5,619 nucleotides of DNA from a candidate division FCPU426 bacterium (lineage in GTDB: Bacteria; Oederibacteriota; PGYV01; Palsa-1178), in contig PMTB01000198.1 of assembly GCA_003167475.1 (NCBI GenBank), positions 1 to 5,619 on the forward strand, given 5' to 3'. The notes beneath the pieces were generated by a model that was given only the letters and a program-made list of their open reading frames with translations, was not told where the DNA came from and did no database searches. Shown here in pieces: positions 1 to 5,619 of this stretch. A program made the position numbers and the translations under genes. Within the stretch, counting starts at the first letter, position 1. Every line of letters starts with the position of its first letter.

Positions 1-40
1 GCCCTTGCAATATTATAATAAGGTCGCAAGGCGACACAAA

Positions 41-65
41 AATTTTGAATTCTTAATTTTGAATT
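41..65. repeat. AT-rich 11-base direct repeat upstream of cusA
   Basis: The 11-mer AATTTTGAATT occurs at 41-51 and again at 55-65, a 14-base period, inside a tract of almost pure A/T that runs to about 75. A short hairpin, GTCGC-AAG-GCGAC, sits just before it at 23-35, and a TATAAT hexamer lies at 14-19. Any -35 partner of that hexamer would fall outside the window, so it is not called as a promoter. The tract lies between whatever precedes the window and the cusA ribosome site. It could be a spacer repeat or an AT-rich upstream element; its function is unknown. Confidence 0.55.
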
Positions 66-77
66 TTTAATTAAACT

Positions 78-83
78 GAGGAG
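78..83 (+). promoter_or_regulatory. Ribosome binding site deciding the cusA start
   Basis: GAGGAG at 78-83 is a strong Shine-Dalgarno match. It lies 5 bases before the ATG at 89. A GTG at 83 in the same frame would add two residues (Met-Asn), but its first base is the last G of the Shine-Dalgarno itself, so it cannot be served by this site. The ATG at 89 is therefore the preferred start. Confidence 0.75.
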
Positions 84-88
84 TGAAC

Positions 89-3000
89 ATGATAAACAAA
101 ATAATAGAATGGTCGGCCAAGAACCGCGTCTTTGTTTTCCTCGGGGCCGCGTTCGCTATTGTATGGGGCATATGGTCCATACAGAATGTTCCCCTGGACG
201 CCATTCCCGACCTCTCAGACACCCAGGTAATCGTCTACTCCACCTGGGATAGGCCGCCCCAGATTATAGAGGACCAGGTGACCTTCCCCATAGTGTCCGC
301 CCTGCTTGGCGCGCCGAAAGTAAAGGATGTACGCGCGTTTTCCGATTACGGATTTTCATATGTATATGTGATATTTGAGGACGGGACGGATGTTTACTGG
401 GCGCGCTCGCGCGTGCTTGAGTATTTATCAAAAATACAGAACCAGCTTCCGCAGGGCGTTAAAACGGAACTCGGGCCGGATGCCACGGGCGTGGGCTGGG
501 TTTATGAATACGCGCTGGTGGATTACAGCGGCAAAAACACGCAGGAAGACCTTAAAACTTTCCAGGATTGGCACCTTAAATACGCGCTGCAGTCTGTGAA
601 AGGAGTCGCGGAAGTGGCGTCAGTCGGGGGATTCACGAAGCAGTATCAGGTGGTTGTAAATCCCAATACTTTGCTTGCCTACAATATCCCGATATCGCAG
701 GTTGTAATGGCCGTAAAAAGCGCGAATCAATCCATAGGCGCAAGGCTGTTGGAGTTTTCGGGAGCGGAATATATGGTGACCGCGAGCGGCTATATAAAGA
801 ACAAGGCTGATATTGAAGATATAGTTCTGAAGGTGACCGACCAGGGCGTACCTGTTACGATAAAAGACGTGGCAAAAGTGCAACTCGGGCCAGACATCAG
901 GCGCGGGGTGGCTGAGTTTAACGGCATCGGAGAAACCGTCGGCGGGATAGTTGTCATGAGGTATAAGGAAAATGCTTATAATGTTATCGATGCGGTCAAG
1001 AAGAAGCTTAAGGAAATACAGCTTCCCGAAGGCGTGAAAATAGTCACAACTTACGACCGTTCCGAACTTATAAAGAGGTCTGTTGATACATTAAAAAGCA
1101 AGCTCATAGAGGAAATGATAGTGGTGTCGCTTGTCATTATCATATTCCTGACCCATATCCCTTCGGCCATGATACCGATATTATTGCTTCCAATCGCCGT
1201 GCTTATATCGTTTATCCCGATGCAGTACATGGGGCTTACGACAAATATCATGTCTCTGGGAGGCATAGCAATTGCCATAGGCGCGATGGTGGACGCGGCC
1301 ATAGTTGTGGTTGAAAATACCCATAAAAAGCTTGCCCACTGGCAGGAAGACGGGAGTAAGGGCGATTATAAGGTGGTCATGCTCGAAGCCATAAAAGAAG
1401 TGGGCGGGCCGTCGTTTTTCTCCCTGCTGGTCATCGCGGTGTCGTTCATACCGATATTCACATTGGAAGCGGTTGAGGGAAGGCTCTTTAAACCGCTAGC
1501 GTACACTAAAAATTTTGCCATGTTCTTCGCGGCCATACTTGCCATAACGCTCGCGCCCGCGCTGATTATAACGTTCATCCGGGTCAAAAAGTTTGATTTC
1601 AAAGGCTCCAAGCTGGGGAAATTCATCAATACGATCTTTGTCGGGGACATACACACCGAGGAAAAACACCCGGTATCGAAATTTCTTTTTAAGTATTACG
1701 GACCGGCCGTAGATTTTGTTCTGAAGTATCCCAAGCAGATAATTGCGGGAGCACTATTGATTATGATCATAACCCTGCCTTTCTTTTTCACCCTGGGCAA
1801 GGAATTCATGCCAATGCTGAATGAAGGCTCGATACTCTACATGCCCACGACATTGCCGGGAATTTCAGTGACCGAAGCGTCAAAATTGCTCCAACTGCAG
1901 GATAAGATAATAAAGTCATTCCCCGAAGTGACAAGCGTATTCGGAAAAACAGGAAGGGCCTCCACGTCCACGGATCCGGCCCCCTACTCCATGATGGAAA
2001 CAACCGTGCTTTTGAAACCGCAGGCCGAGTGGAGAAAAAAAGACAGGTGGTATTCCAAAATAGTGCCGGGATTTTTAAAGGGTCCTTTTGAGACATTCTG
2101 GCCCGAGCATAAAACATGGGACGAACTGATTACTGAAATGGACGCCGCGCTGAAACTGCCGGGACAGGTCAACGCGTGGACCATGCCGATAAAGGGAAGG
2201 ATAGACATGCTGACCACCGGGGTGCGCACGCCTGTAGGCATTAAAATTTACGGAGACAGCCTTGATGAGATAGAAAAGATAGGCAAGCAGATAGAAATGC
2301 AGCTGACGGGTTTAAAAGGCACGAGGAGTGTTTTTGCGGAGCGCACAGCCGGAGGATACTTCGTTAATTTCAACATAAACAGGAAAGAGATAGCCAAGTA
2401 CGGGCTTTCCATAGAAGATGTACAGGAAACGGTCATGTCAGCCATAGGCGGGGAAAACATCACACAGACCATCGAAGGCAGGGAACGTTTTCCGATAAAT
2501 GTCCGCTACCCGCGCGACCTGCGCGACGACATTGAAAAACTCAAAAAAACTTACATACCGACCATGACCGGTAAACAGATACCCATCTCCCAGGTGGCGG
2601 AAATAAGCCTCGCGACCGGGCCGGGAATGATAAGGGACGAGAACGGACGCGTCTGCGGTTATGTATATGTGGATGTGGCGGGCCGGGATATAGGAAGCTA
2701 TGTGGAAGAGGCCAAGAAACTGCTGCGGGAAAAACTGACTATGCCCGCCGGGTACTCCCTGGTATTTTCCGGGCAGTACGAGTTCATGGAGCGGGTAAAG
2801 CAAAGGATGGGGCTGGTGCTTCCGCTGACGCTTTTTATAGTATTCATCCTGATATACGTAAACACAAAGTCCTATATCAAGACCTTCATCATACTGCTTG
2901 CCGTGCCGTTCTCGCTTGTCGGCGCGGTGTGGGCGCTTCACATACTCGGTTACAATATGTCCATAGGCGTTTGGTGCGGTATCATAGCGCTGCTTGGCGT

Positions 3001-3355
3001 TGACGCGGAAACCGGCATATTCATGCTGCTCTATCTCGACCTGGCTTACAACGAGGCAAAAGAAAAAGGCGTATTAAAAACGGTCGACGACCTGAAAGCC
3101 GCCATACATCACGGGGCCGTCAAAAGGGTAAGGCCGAAGATGATGACGGTCATGACCATGTTCATGGGGCTGCTGCCCATCATGTGGGCGCAGTCAAGCG
3201 AGGCCGGGGCGGATGTGATGAAAAGGATAGCCGCGCCCATGGTAGGCGGGATACTCACTTCGTTCATCATGGAACTGCTGGTTTACCCGGCGATATTCCT
3301 TATATGGAAAAGCAAAGATCTAATTACAGATAACAAATCACAAATCCCAAAGTAG
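89..3355 (+). CDS. cusA: CusA/CzcA-family heavy-metal efflux RND transporter (probable Cu(I)/Ag(I) pump)
   Basis: Inner-membrane proton-driven pump, 1088 residues, which normally works as a trimer with a CusB-type adaptor and CusC-type outer-membrane channel to expel metal ions. Full length (E. coli CusA is 1047). Seen in sequence: TM1 near residues 13-30, the DLSDTQV motif of heavy-metal RND pumps, a TM2-6 block about 341-500, TM7 about 547-570, and a second TM block from about 910. Met585, Met635 and Met707 align with the CusA methionine triad (M573, M623, M672), favouring Cu/Ag over Zn/Co. Proton-relay candidates are Asp402 (GAMVDAA), Glu974 (DAETG) and Lys1017 (RPK). About 23 extra residues lie between the second and third Met, a variant I recall from other CusA proteins. 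No cusB, cusC or metal regulator follows; they may lie upstream. The last ~12 residues come from repeat-like DNA. Family is certain; the metal is inferred. Confidence 0.96.
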   Translation: MINKIIEWSAKNRVFVFLGAAFAIVWGIWSIQNVPLDAIPDLSDTQVIVYSTWDRPPQIIEDQVTFPIVSALLGAPKVKDVRAFSDYGFSYVYVIFEDGTDVYWARSRVLEYLSKIQNQLPQGVKTELGPDATGVGWVYEYALVDYSGKNTQEDLKTFQDWHLKYALQSVKGVAEVASVGGFTKQYQVVVNPNTLLAYNIPISQVVMAVKSANQSIGARLLEFSGAEYMVTASGYIKNKADIEDIVLKVTDQGVPVTIKDVAKVQLGPDIRRGVAEFNGIGETVGGIVVMRYKENAYNVIDAVKKKLKEIQLPEGVKIVTTYDRSELIKRSVDTLKSKLIEEMIVVSLVIIIFLTHIPSAMIPILLLPIAVLISFIPMQYMGLTTNIMSLGGIAIAIGAMVDAAIVVVENTHKKLAHWQEDGSKGDYKVVMLEAIKEVGGPSFFSLLVIAVSFIPIFTLEAVEGRLFKPLAYTKNFAMFFAAILAITLAPALIITFIRVKKFDFKGSKLGKFINTIFVGDIHTEEKHPVSKFLFKYYGPAVDFVLKYPKQIIAGALLIMIITLPFFFTLGKEFMPMLNEGSILYMPTTLPGISVTEASKLLQLQDKIIKSFPEVTSVFGKTGRASTSTDPAPYSMMETTVLLKPQAEWRKKDRWYSKIVPGFLKGPFETFWPEHKTWDELITEMDAALKLPGQVNAWTMPIKGRIDMLTTGVRTPVGIKIYGDSLDEIEKIGKQIEMQLTGLKGTRSVFAERTAGGYFVNFNINRKEIAKYGLSIEDVQETVMSAIGGENITQTIEGRERFPINVRYPRDLRDDIEKLKKTYIPTMTGKQIPISQVAEISLATGPGMIRDENGRVCGYVYVDVAGRDIGSYVEEAKKLLREKLTMPAGYSLVFSGQYEFMERVKQRMGLVLPLTLFIVFILIYVNTKSYIKTFIILLAVPFSLVGAVWALHILGYNMSIGVWCGIIALLGVDAETGIFMLLYLDLAYNEAKEKGVLKTVDDLKAAIHHGAVKRVRPKMMTVMTMFMGLLPIMWAQSSEAGADVMKRIAAPMVGGILTSFIMELLVYPAIFLIWKSKDLITDNKSQIPK
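3334..3352 (+). repeat. Degenerate heptamer repeat forming the cusA 3' end
   Basis: Three tandem units in the reading frame of cusA: CAAATCA (3334-3340), CAAATCC (3341-3347) and a partial CAAAG (3348-3352), followed at once by the TAG stop. The encoded tail is polar and shows no family conservation that I recognise. It looks like a low-complexity intergenic-type repeat into which the gene now reads. Confidence 0.5.
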
Positions 3356-3373
3356 CGTTTTTGATTGTGTAGG

Positions 3374-3391
3374 CGCAACCTTTAGGTTGCG
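3374..3391. repeat. REP-like perfect hairpin
   Basis: CGCAACC (3374-3380), loop TTTA, then GGTTGCG (3385-3391): a perfect 7-base-pair stem 18 bases beyond the cusA stop. There is no U tract after it, so it is not a typical intrinsic terminator. Short palindromes with a CCTTTAGG core resemble dispersed REP-type repeats. Whether it recurs in this genome cannot be seen from one copy. It could also protect the cusA 3' end from exonucleases. Confidence 0.5.
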
Positions 3392-3639
3392 GTACTTGTA
3401 CGTAAGGTGCGTATGGAGAATGGCCGTATTGAAGCTCTTCGGATATATATTTCCAACCGTTAATCCCGTTTGTATCCAGCAAAACATATTTGAGGATGAT
3501 AAGATCAATGGTATTATAACACGGGCGTCCGTGAAATAAAAGATTAACTGACAAACAGCCGCTTTGCCGGATGGGTGTTCGGATGAAGTGTGGGCAGTAC
3601 GCGAAGCATCCCAAGTAAAGCGGATATAACTTTGAGATT

Positions 3640-3732
3640 ATGGCGCGGCGTATTTTGTTCCATGACGGCTCACATATGTTCAGGATGGAAGAGCTTTGGA
3701 TAATGGAGGATGAATATATAAAACCGGCCTGA
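3640..3732 (+). CDS. Doubtful 30-residue small ORF
   Basis: ATG to TGA, 30 codons, charged, with an acidic central-to-C-terminal stretch (Glu17, Glu18, Glu23, Asp24, Glu25) and no membrane segment. The frame is open upstream only to the TAA at 3616. The preceding bases hold just a weak GAG at 3634-3636, too close to the ATG to be a good ribosome site. It ends about 29 bases before the lipoprotein promoter. I recognise no family. It may be chance, or a remnant of a decayed gene. Confidence 0.12.
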   Translation: MARRILFHDGSHMFRMEELWIMEDEYIKPA

Positions 3733-3760
3733 AAATAACAAGCGCTTAAATATGGGCACA

Positions 3761-3789
3761 TTGATAAACGCGGCCAATTTTGGTATAAT
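3761..3789 (+). promoter_or_regulatory. Near-consensus sigma-70 promoter for the MmpS-like lipoprotein gene
   Basis: TTGATA at 3761-3766, a 17-base spacer, and a perfect TATAAT at 3784-3789. This predicts transcription starting near 3796 and a leader of about 105 bases before the ATG at 3902. A second TATAAT at 3873-3878 sits in an AT-rich stretch but has no good -35 partner. Confidence 0.8.
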
Positions 3790-3799
3790 AATCAAATAA

Positions 3800-3839
3800 G
3801 GCGGGCGGATATTTGATGAAATATCCGGCAGTAACCGCC
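3800..3839 (+). promoter_or_regulatory. Structured 5' leader hairpin
   Basis: Immediately after the predicted start of transcription, CGGATATTT (3806-3814) and AAATATCCG (3819-3827) form a perfect 9-base-pair stem with a GATG loop. An outer GGCGG (3800-3804) can pair with CCGCC (3835-3839), enclosing the inner stem in a two-tier structure. It does not sequester the ribosome site at 3891-3895 and no U tract follows, so mRNA stabilisation or an unknown leader element is more likely than attenuation. Confidence 0.5.
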
Positions 3840-3901
3840 GCCAGGCAAATGACGCAAGGAACGTTGTTAATTTATAATATATTTTTTAAAGGGGGTAATG
3901 T

Positions 3902-4285
3902 ATGAAAAAAGTTTTTTTGAAGGGGTTTGCTGTTTTGCTTGTTTCGCTTTTTCTTCTGTTGTGCGTTTCCTGCGCGAAGCCGACACACAATGTTTATTTT
4001 ACGGTGACCGGGGTATCCACATCAACCTACATAAGCTACAGCATCCATAACTCCGGGCTGCTGGGCGCCACCACTGATTCCGGAACTATGACCGTCACGA
4101 CACTTCCATGGACCTCAGATACAATAAAAGCCACGCAGGGGCAGACAGCGACCTTGAGCGTCACCATATACGACACCTCTGCTTCCTCTAGCGTAACCAT
4201 GGAAATATATTCCGACGGAACCAAAGTGAAATCAGCGACCTGCACGGGTTCAGACGGCTCGGCATCGGCGCAGGTCACGCTCTGA
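3902..4285 (+). CDS. Small secreted lipoprotein with MmpS-like beta-sandwich domain
   Basis: 127 residues. A Lys-Lys start, a hydrophobic core (about residues 9-22) and Cys24 preceded by C-V-S form a lipoprotein signal peptide; Cys at -3 is unusual, with Leu at -4. The mature part is Ser/Thr-rich beta protein. Features in order: a V-x-F-T-V-T-G opening strand, a Tyr-rich strand, a Leu-Pro-Trp motif about two thirds along the first sheet, a strand ending in a Gly-Gln turn, then an I-Y-S-D-G-T-K strand and a closing Cys/Ala/Ser strand. This order resembles the MmpS fold (G, LPW, vDG motifs) seen in mycobacterial RND accessory proteins and in many unrelated small bacterial lipoproteins. GGGGG at 3891-3895 lies 6 bases before the ATG. 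Role unknown; an envelope location is inferred. No evidence ties it to the upstream pump. Confidence 0.85.
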   Translation: MKKVFLKGFAVLLVSLFLLLCVSCAKPTHNVYFTVTGVSTSTYISYSIHNSGLLGATTDSGTMTVTTLPWTSDTIKATQGQTATLSVTIYDTSASSSVTMEIYSDGTKVKSATCTGSDGSASAQVTL

Positions 4286-4296
4286 CGGGAATATAA

Positions 4297-4325
4297 TTGA
4301 CATTATACGGCTCTTTGTTTATACT
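4297..4325 (+). promoter_or_regulatory. Near-consensus sigma-70 promoter for the second lipoprotein gene
   Basis: Perfect TTGACA at 4297-4302, a 17-base spacer, and TATACT at 4320-4325, starting 12 bases after the previous stop codon. Predicted start is near 4332, giving a leader of about 70 bases. The leader holds a weak stem, GCCGT (4371-4375) with GCGGC (4384-4388), ahead of the GGGGG ribosome site at 4393-4397. Transcript read-through from the first lipoprotein gene is also possible, since no terminator lies between them. Confidence 0.8.
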
Positions 4326-4402
4326 TTAAATCATTAAAGGGACTTTGCAGCAGAAAGGGCTTAAATTTTTGCCGTGGTTTTAAGCGGCATAAGGGGGATT
4401 TT

Positions 4403-4861
4403 ATGCTGAAAAAAACTGCTTTATTCGCTGTCTTTTCCTTGGTTATTCTTTCTTTCGTGACTTACGGGTGCGGGCGCAGTTATGACACGTCTCCATGGAC
4501 ACTGCCTACATTCACGCCGTTGCCAACCGGGAACCTTTACATAAGCGCAAGCGCCACTTACAATTCCGGGGGTGCGGTAACGGCAGGCACCGTTACCATA
4601 CAGTTGACAAACGCGTCGGGAGCCGCTGTGACCGGAGCTACAGTTACCATGAACGGACAGGCGGTAAATGAATTGGGCGGCGGAGCTTATTTAACGCCCA
4701 ATTTGACGGGCCTTACTCCGGGCACGACGGTCAGCTTAAGCATCAGTTCCGCGTCAGGCAGCGCGACAGGCAGCATAGTAATGCCGGCCCTCGGCGGCTC
4801 AAGCACCGGAACGATATCAAACGGGGCAACAGGCTCTACCTTCGCGGCGACTTCGGCTTAA
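4403..4861 (+). CDS. Small secreted lipoprotein, Ig-like / carboxypeptidase-regulatory-like
   Basis: 152 residues. An L-K-K start, a hydrophobic stretch (about 6-19) and Cys23 preceded by T-Y-G form a probable lipoprotein signal; Thr at -3 and Tyr at -2 depart from the usual lipobox, so plain secretion is possible. A short Pro/Thr linker (about 29-43) follows. The rest (about 45-140) is rich in Ala, Thr, Gly and Ser, with alternating beta strands. One stretch, V-T-I-Q-L-T-N-A-S-G-A-A-V-T-G-A-T-V, matches the strand-turn-strand style of carboxypeptidase-regulatory-like and Big-type domains. The C-terminus is Gly/Ser/Thr low complexity. GGGGG at 4393-4397 lies 5 bases before the ATG. It shares promoter style, ribosome site and export with its upstream neighbour but is not an obvious paralogue. 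No enzyme motif seen; envelope or surface function inferred only. Confidence 0.82.
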   Translation: MLKKTALFAVFSLVILSFVTYGCGRSYDTSPWTLPTFTPLPTGNLYISASATYNSGGAVTAGTVTIQLTNASGAAVTGATVTMNGQAVNELGGGAYLTPNLTGLTPGTTVSLSISSASGSATGSIVMPALGGSSTGTISNGATGSTFAATSA

Positions 4862-4870
4862 TTCAAACAA

Positions 4871-4888
4871 CGGCAGATTCTTTTGCCG
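4871..4888 (+). terminator. Weak hairpin after the second lipoprotein gene
   Basis: CGGCA (4871-4875) pairs with TGCCG (4884-4888) across an 8-base loop, 10 bases after the stop codon. The stem is short and only GTTT follows, so terminator function is doubtful. Its right arm overlaps the proposed -35 box of the helicase promoter. Confidence 0.2.
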
Positions 4889-4911
4889 GTTTAAGCCTGA
4901 CGTGGTATAAT
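4883..4911 (+). promoter_or_regulatory. Extended -10 promoter giving a probably leaderless helicase mRNA
   Basis: TATAAT at 4906-4911 is preceded by TGG (4903-4905), matching the extended -10 TGn element. TTGCCG at 4883-4888 is a half-matching -35 with a 17-base spacer. Transcription would start at about 4918-4919, on or next to the ATG at 4919. The bases before that ATG (TTCAACCC) contain no Shine-Dalgarno, which agrees with a leaderless message. Confidence 0.65.
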
Positions 4912-4918
4912 TCAACCC

Positions 4919-5619
4919 ATGACAAATAACAGCGCATCGTTCCGCGGGCTGGGGATAGATCCCGGTCTTCTGGAAATTATTGAAAAACTTAAATTCACCG
5001 TGCCGACTCCCATACAGGAAAAGGCCATACCCGTAGCCGTGCAGGGAAGCGATGTCATAGGCATAGCCCAGACCGGCACCGGAAAGACCCTCGCTTATCT
5101 GGTCCCCGCGCTGCTTTCCGGCAAGCGCATCGTGGTCTCCACCGGCACCAAGAACTTGCAGGAACAGCTCTTCTTTAAGGACGTGCCGTTCCTTCAGAAG
5201 CATTTCCCGCGCCCCCTCAAAGTCAGTTACATGAAGGGCCGCGATAACTACGCATGCCGGCAGAAAATCTACGACGCCGACAAGGAGCCGGTCCTTTCCG
5301 GGTTGGAGGAAGTCGCCGATTTTCAAATTATACGAGAGTGGGAAAAGACCACGGAATTCGGCGACCGCACGGAGATCAAGAAGCTGCCGGAACATAGCAC
5401 CGCCTGGGCCAAGCTGGATGCCCGCGGCGACATGTGCTCCGGGCAGAAGTGCCCCAACTTCGAGCGCTGCTTCATCACCCTGATGCACCAGCGGGCGGCC
5501 GAGAGCGACATCATCATCGTCAATCACCACCTGTTCTTCGCCGACCTGTCCCTCAAGGACGAGAACTACGAGGGCGGAATCCTGCCGGCGTACGACGCCG
5601 TGGTGTTCGACGAAGCCCA
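4919..5619 (+). CDS. Chimeric helicase, 5' part: DEAD-box N-terminus joined to DinG/XPD-type Fe-S helicase (runs off window)
   Basis: 233 codons plus two bases; no stop in the window. Residues 8-57 are a DEAD-box RNA helicase start: F-R-G-L-G-I, a Q motif ending PTPIQ (29-33), G-S-D-V-I-G, and Walker A AQTGTGKT (50-57). From about residue 58 the protein is DinG/YoaA/XPD-like: S-T-G-T-K-N-L-Q-E-Q-L (motif Ia region), then Cys113, Cys173, Cys178 and Cys184, whose last three have the C-x4-C-x5-C spacing of E. coli DinG, the 4Fe-4S ligands. VNHHLFF (201-207) follows, and the window ends in Walker B V-F-D-E-A plus the CA of a His codon (DEAH). DinG enzymes are ATP-driven 5'-3' DNA helicases in repair. 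A DinG N-terminus normally lacks a DEAD-box Q motif. GC and Ile codon use change near the junction. Either a natural fusion or an assembly join; coding in frame is certain, the origin is not. Confidence 0.85.
   Translation, partial: MTNNSASFRGLGIDPGLLEIIEKLKFTVPTPIQEKAIPVAVQGSDVIGIAQTGTGKTLAYLVPALLSGKRIVVSTGTKNLQEQLFFKDVPFLQKHFPRPLKVSYMKGRDNYACRQKIYDADKEPVLSGLEEVADFQIIREWEKTTEFGDRTEIKKLPEHSTAWAKLDARGDMCSGQKCPNFERCFITLMHQRAAESDIIIVNHHLFFADLSLKDENYEGGILPAYDAVVFDEA

Larger units (their letters stand above)
3356..3760. other. Gene-poor intergenic region
   Basis: About 400 bases between cusA and the next promoter. No RNA gene and no coding region with family resemblance is visible. It holds a REP-like hairpin (3374-3391), a small hairpin CACGG-GCGT-CCGTG (3520-3533) and a weak 30-codon ORF (3640-3732). 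A 145-codon open frame exists on the minus strand across 3324-3761, but it overlaps the end of cusA, has no ribosome site before its ATG and matches no family I know. No clear Rho-independent terminator for cusA was found. The region may be decayed sequence. Confidence 0.6.

Noticed and set aside
14..19. TATAAT as a promoter for cusA
   Set aside because: A -35 box would lie outside the window, and AT-rich sequence gives such hexamers by chance.
2030..2130. The ~23-residue insertion in CusA relative to E. coli as a novel domain
   Set aside because: A similar Trp-rich insertion at this place is, to my recollection, common in CusA proteins of other phyla.
1806..2941. Several minus-strand open frames inside cusA
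   Set aside because: All are antisense to a full-length, well-conserved pump gene and show no motifs of their own.
3324..3761. 145-codon open frame on the minus strand
   Set aside because: It overlaps the cusA 3' end, has no ribosome site before its ATG, contains the REP-like hairpin and shows no recognisable domain.
3840..3862. Bases resembling the GGCAAA...GACGCAA signature of the cyclic di-GMP-I (GEMM) riboswitch
   Set aside because: In GEMM RNAs a hairpin separates the two halves; here a single base separates them, and the second stem with its tetraloop receptor is missing.
4817..5530. 237-codon open frame on the minus strand
   Set aside because: It lies antisense to the helicase, whose + strand frame carries clear family motifs; the reverse frame is a by-product of high GC.

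Overview
The window reads as a piece of a bacterial genome with mixed GC content and frequent ATA isoleucine codons, probably from an uncultured Gram-negative (diderm) lineage. The diderm reading rests on a CusA-type RND pump, which works in a tripartite envelope complex, and on two small secreted lipoproteins. No rRNA or tRNA gene is present, so the phylum cannot be fixed. The repeat style (AT-rich tracts, a hairpin with a CCTTTAGG core) recalls candidate-phylum genomes, but that is an impression.

Layout, all genes on the + strand. 1-88: AT-rich leader with an 11-base direct repeat and a Shine-Dalgarno site. 89-3355: complete CusA/CzcA-family heavy-metal efflux pump with the three-methionine Cu(I)/Ag(I) site and the proton-relay residues; its last codons run into a heptamer repeat. 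3356-3760: about 400 bases with no convincing gene, holding one REP-like hairpin and a doubtful 30-codon ORF. 3761-4861: two tandem small lipoprotein genes, each with its own near-consensus sigma-70 promoter and a GGGGG ribosome site. The first resembles the MmpS-like beta-sandwich family; the second is an Ala/Thr/Gly/Ser-rich beta protein with an Ig-like or carboxypeptidase-regulatory look. 4919 to the window end: the 5' part of a helicase gene, cut off inside its DEAH box.

The most striking object is that last gene. Its first ~50 residues are a DEAD-box RNA helicase N-terminus (Q motif, PTPIQ, AQTGTGKT). From the Walker A motif onward it is a DinG/XPD-type iron-sulfur DNA helicase with all four cluster cysteines. 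GC content and isoleucine codon choice change at about the same place. It is either a natural recombinant joined in frame at the shared P-loop, or a metagenome assembly chimera, in which case everything after about 5072 belongs to another organism. The sequence alone cannot decide.

The pump should act with periplasmic adaptor and outer-membrane partners, which are not in the window and would be expected upstream. The lipoproteins have separate promoters and are probably independent of it.
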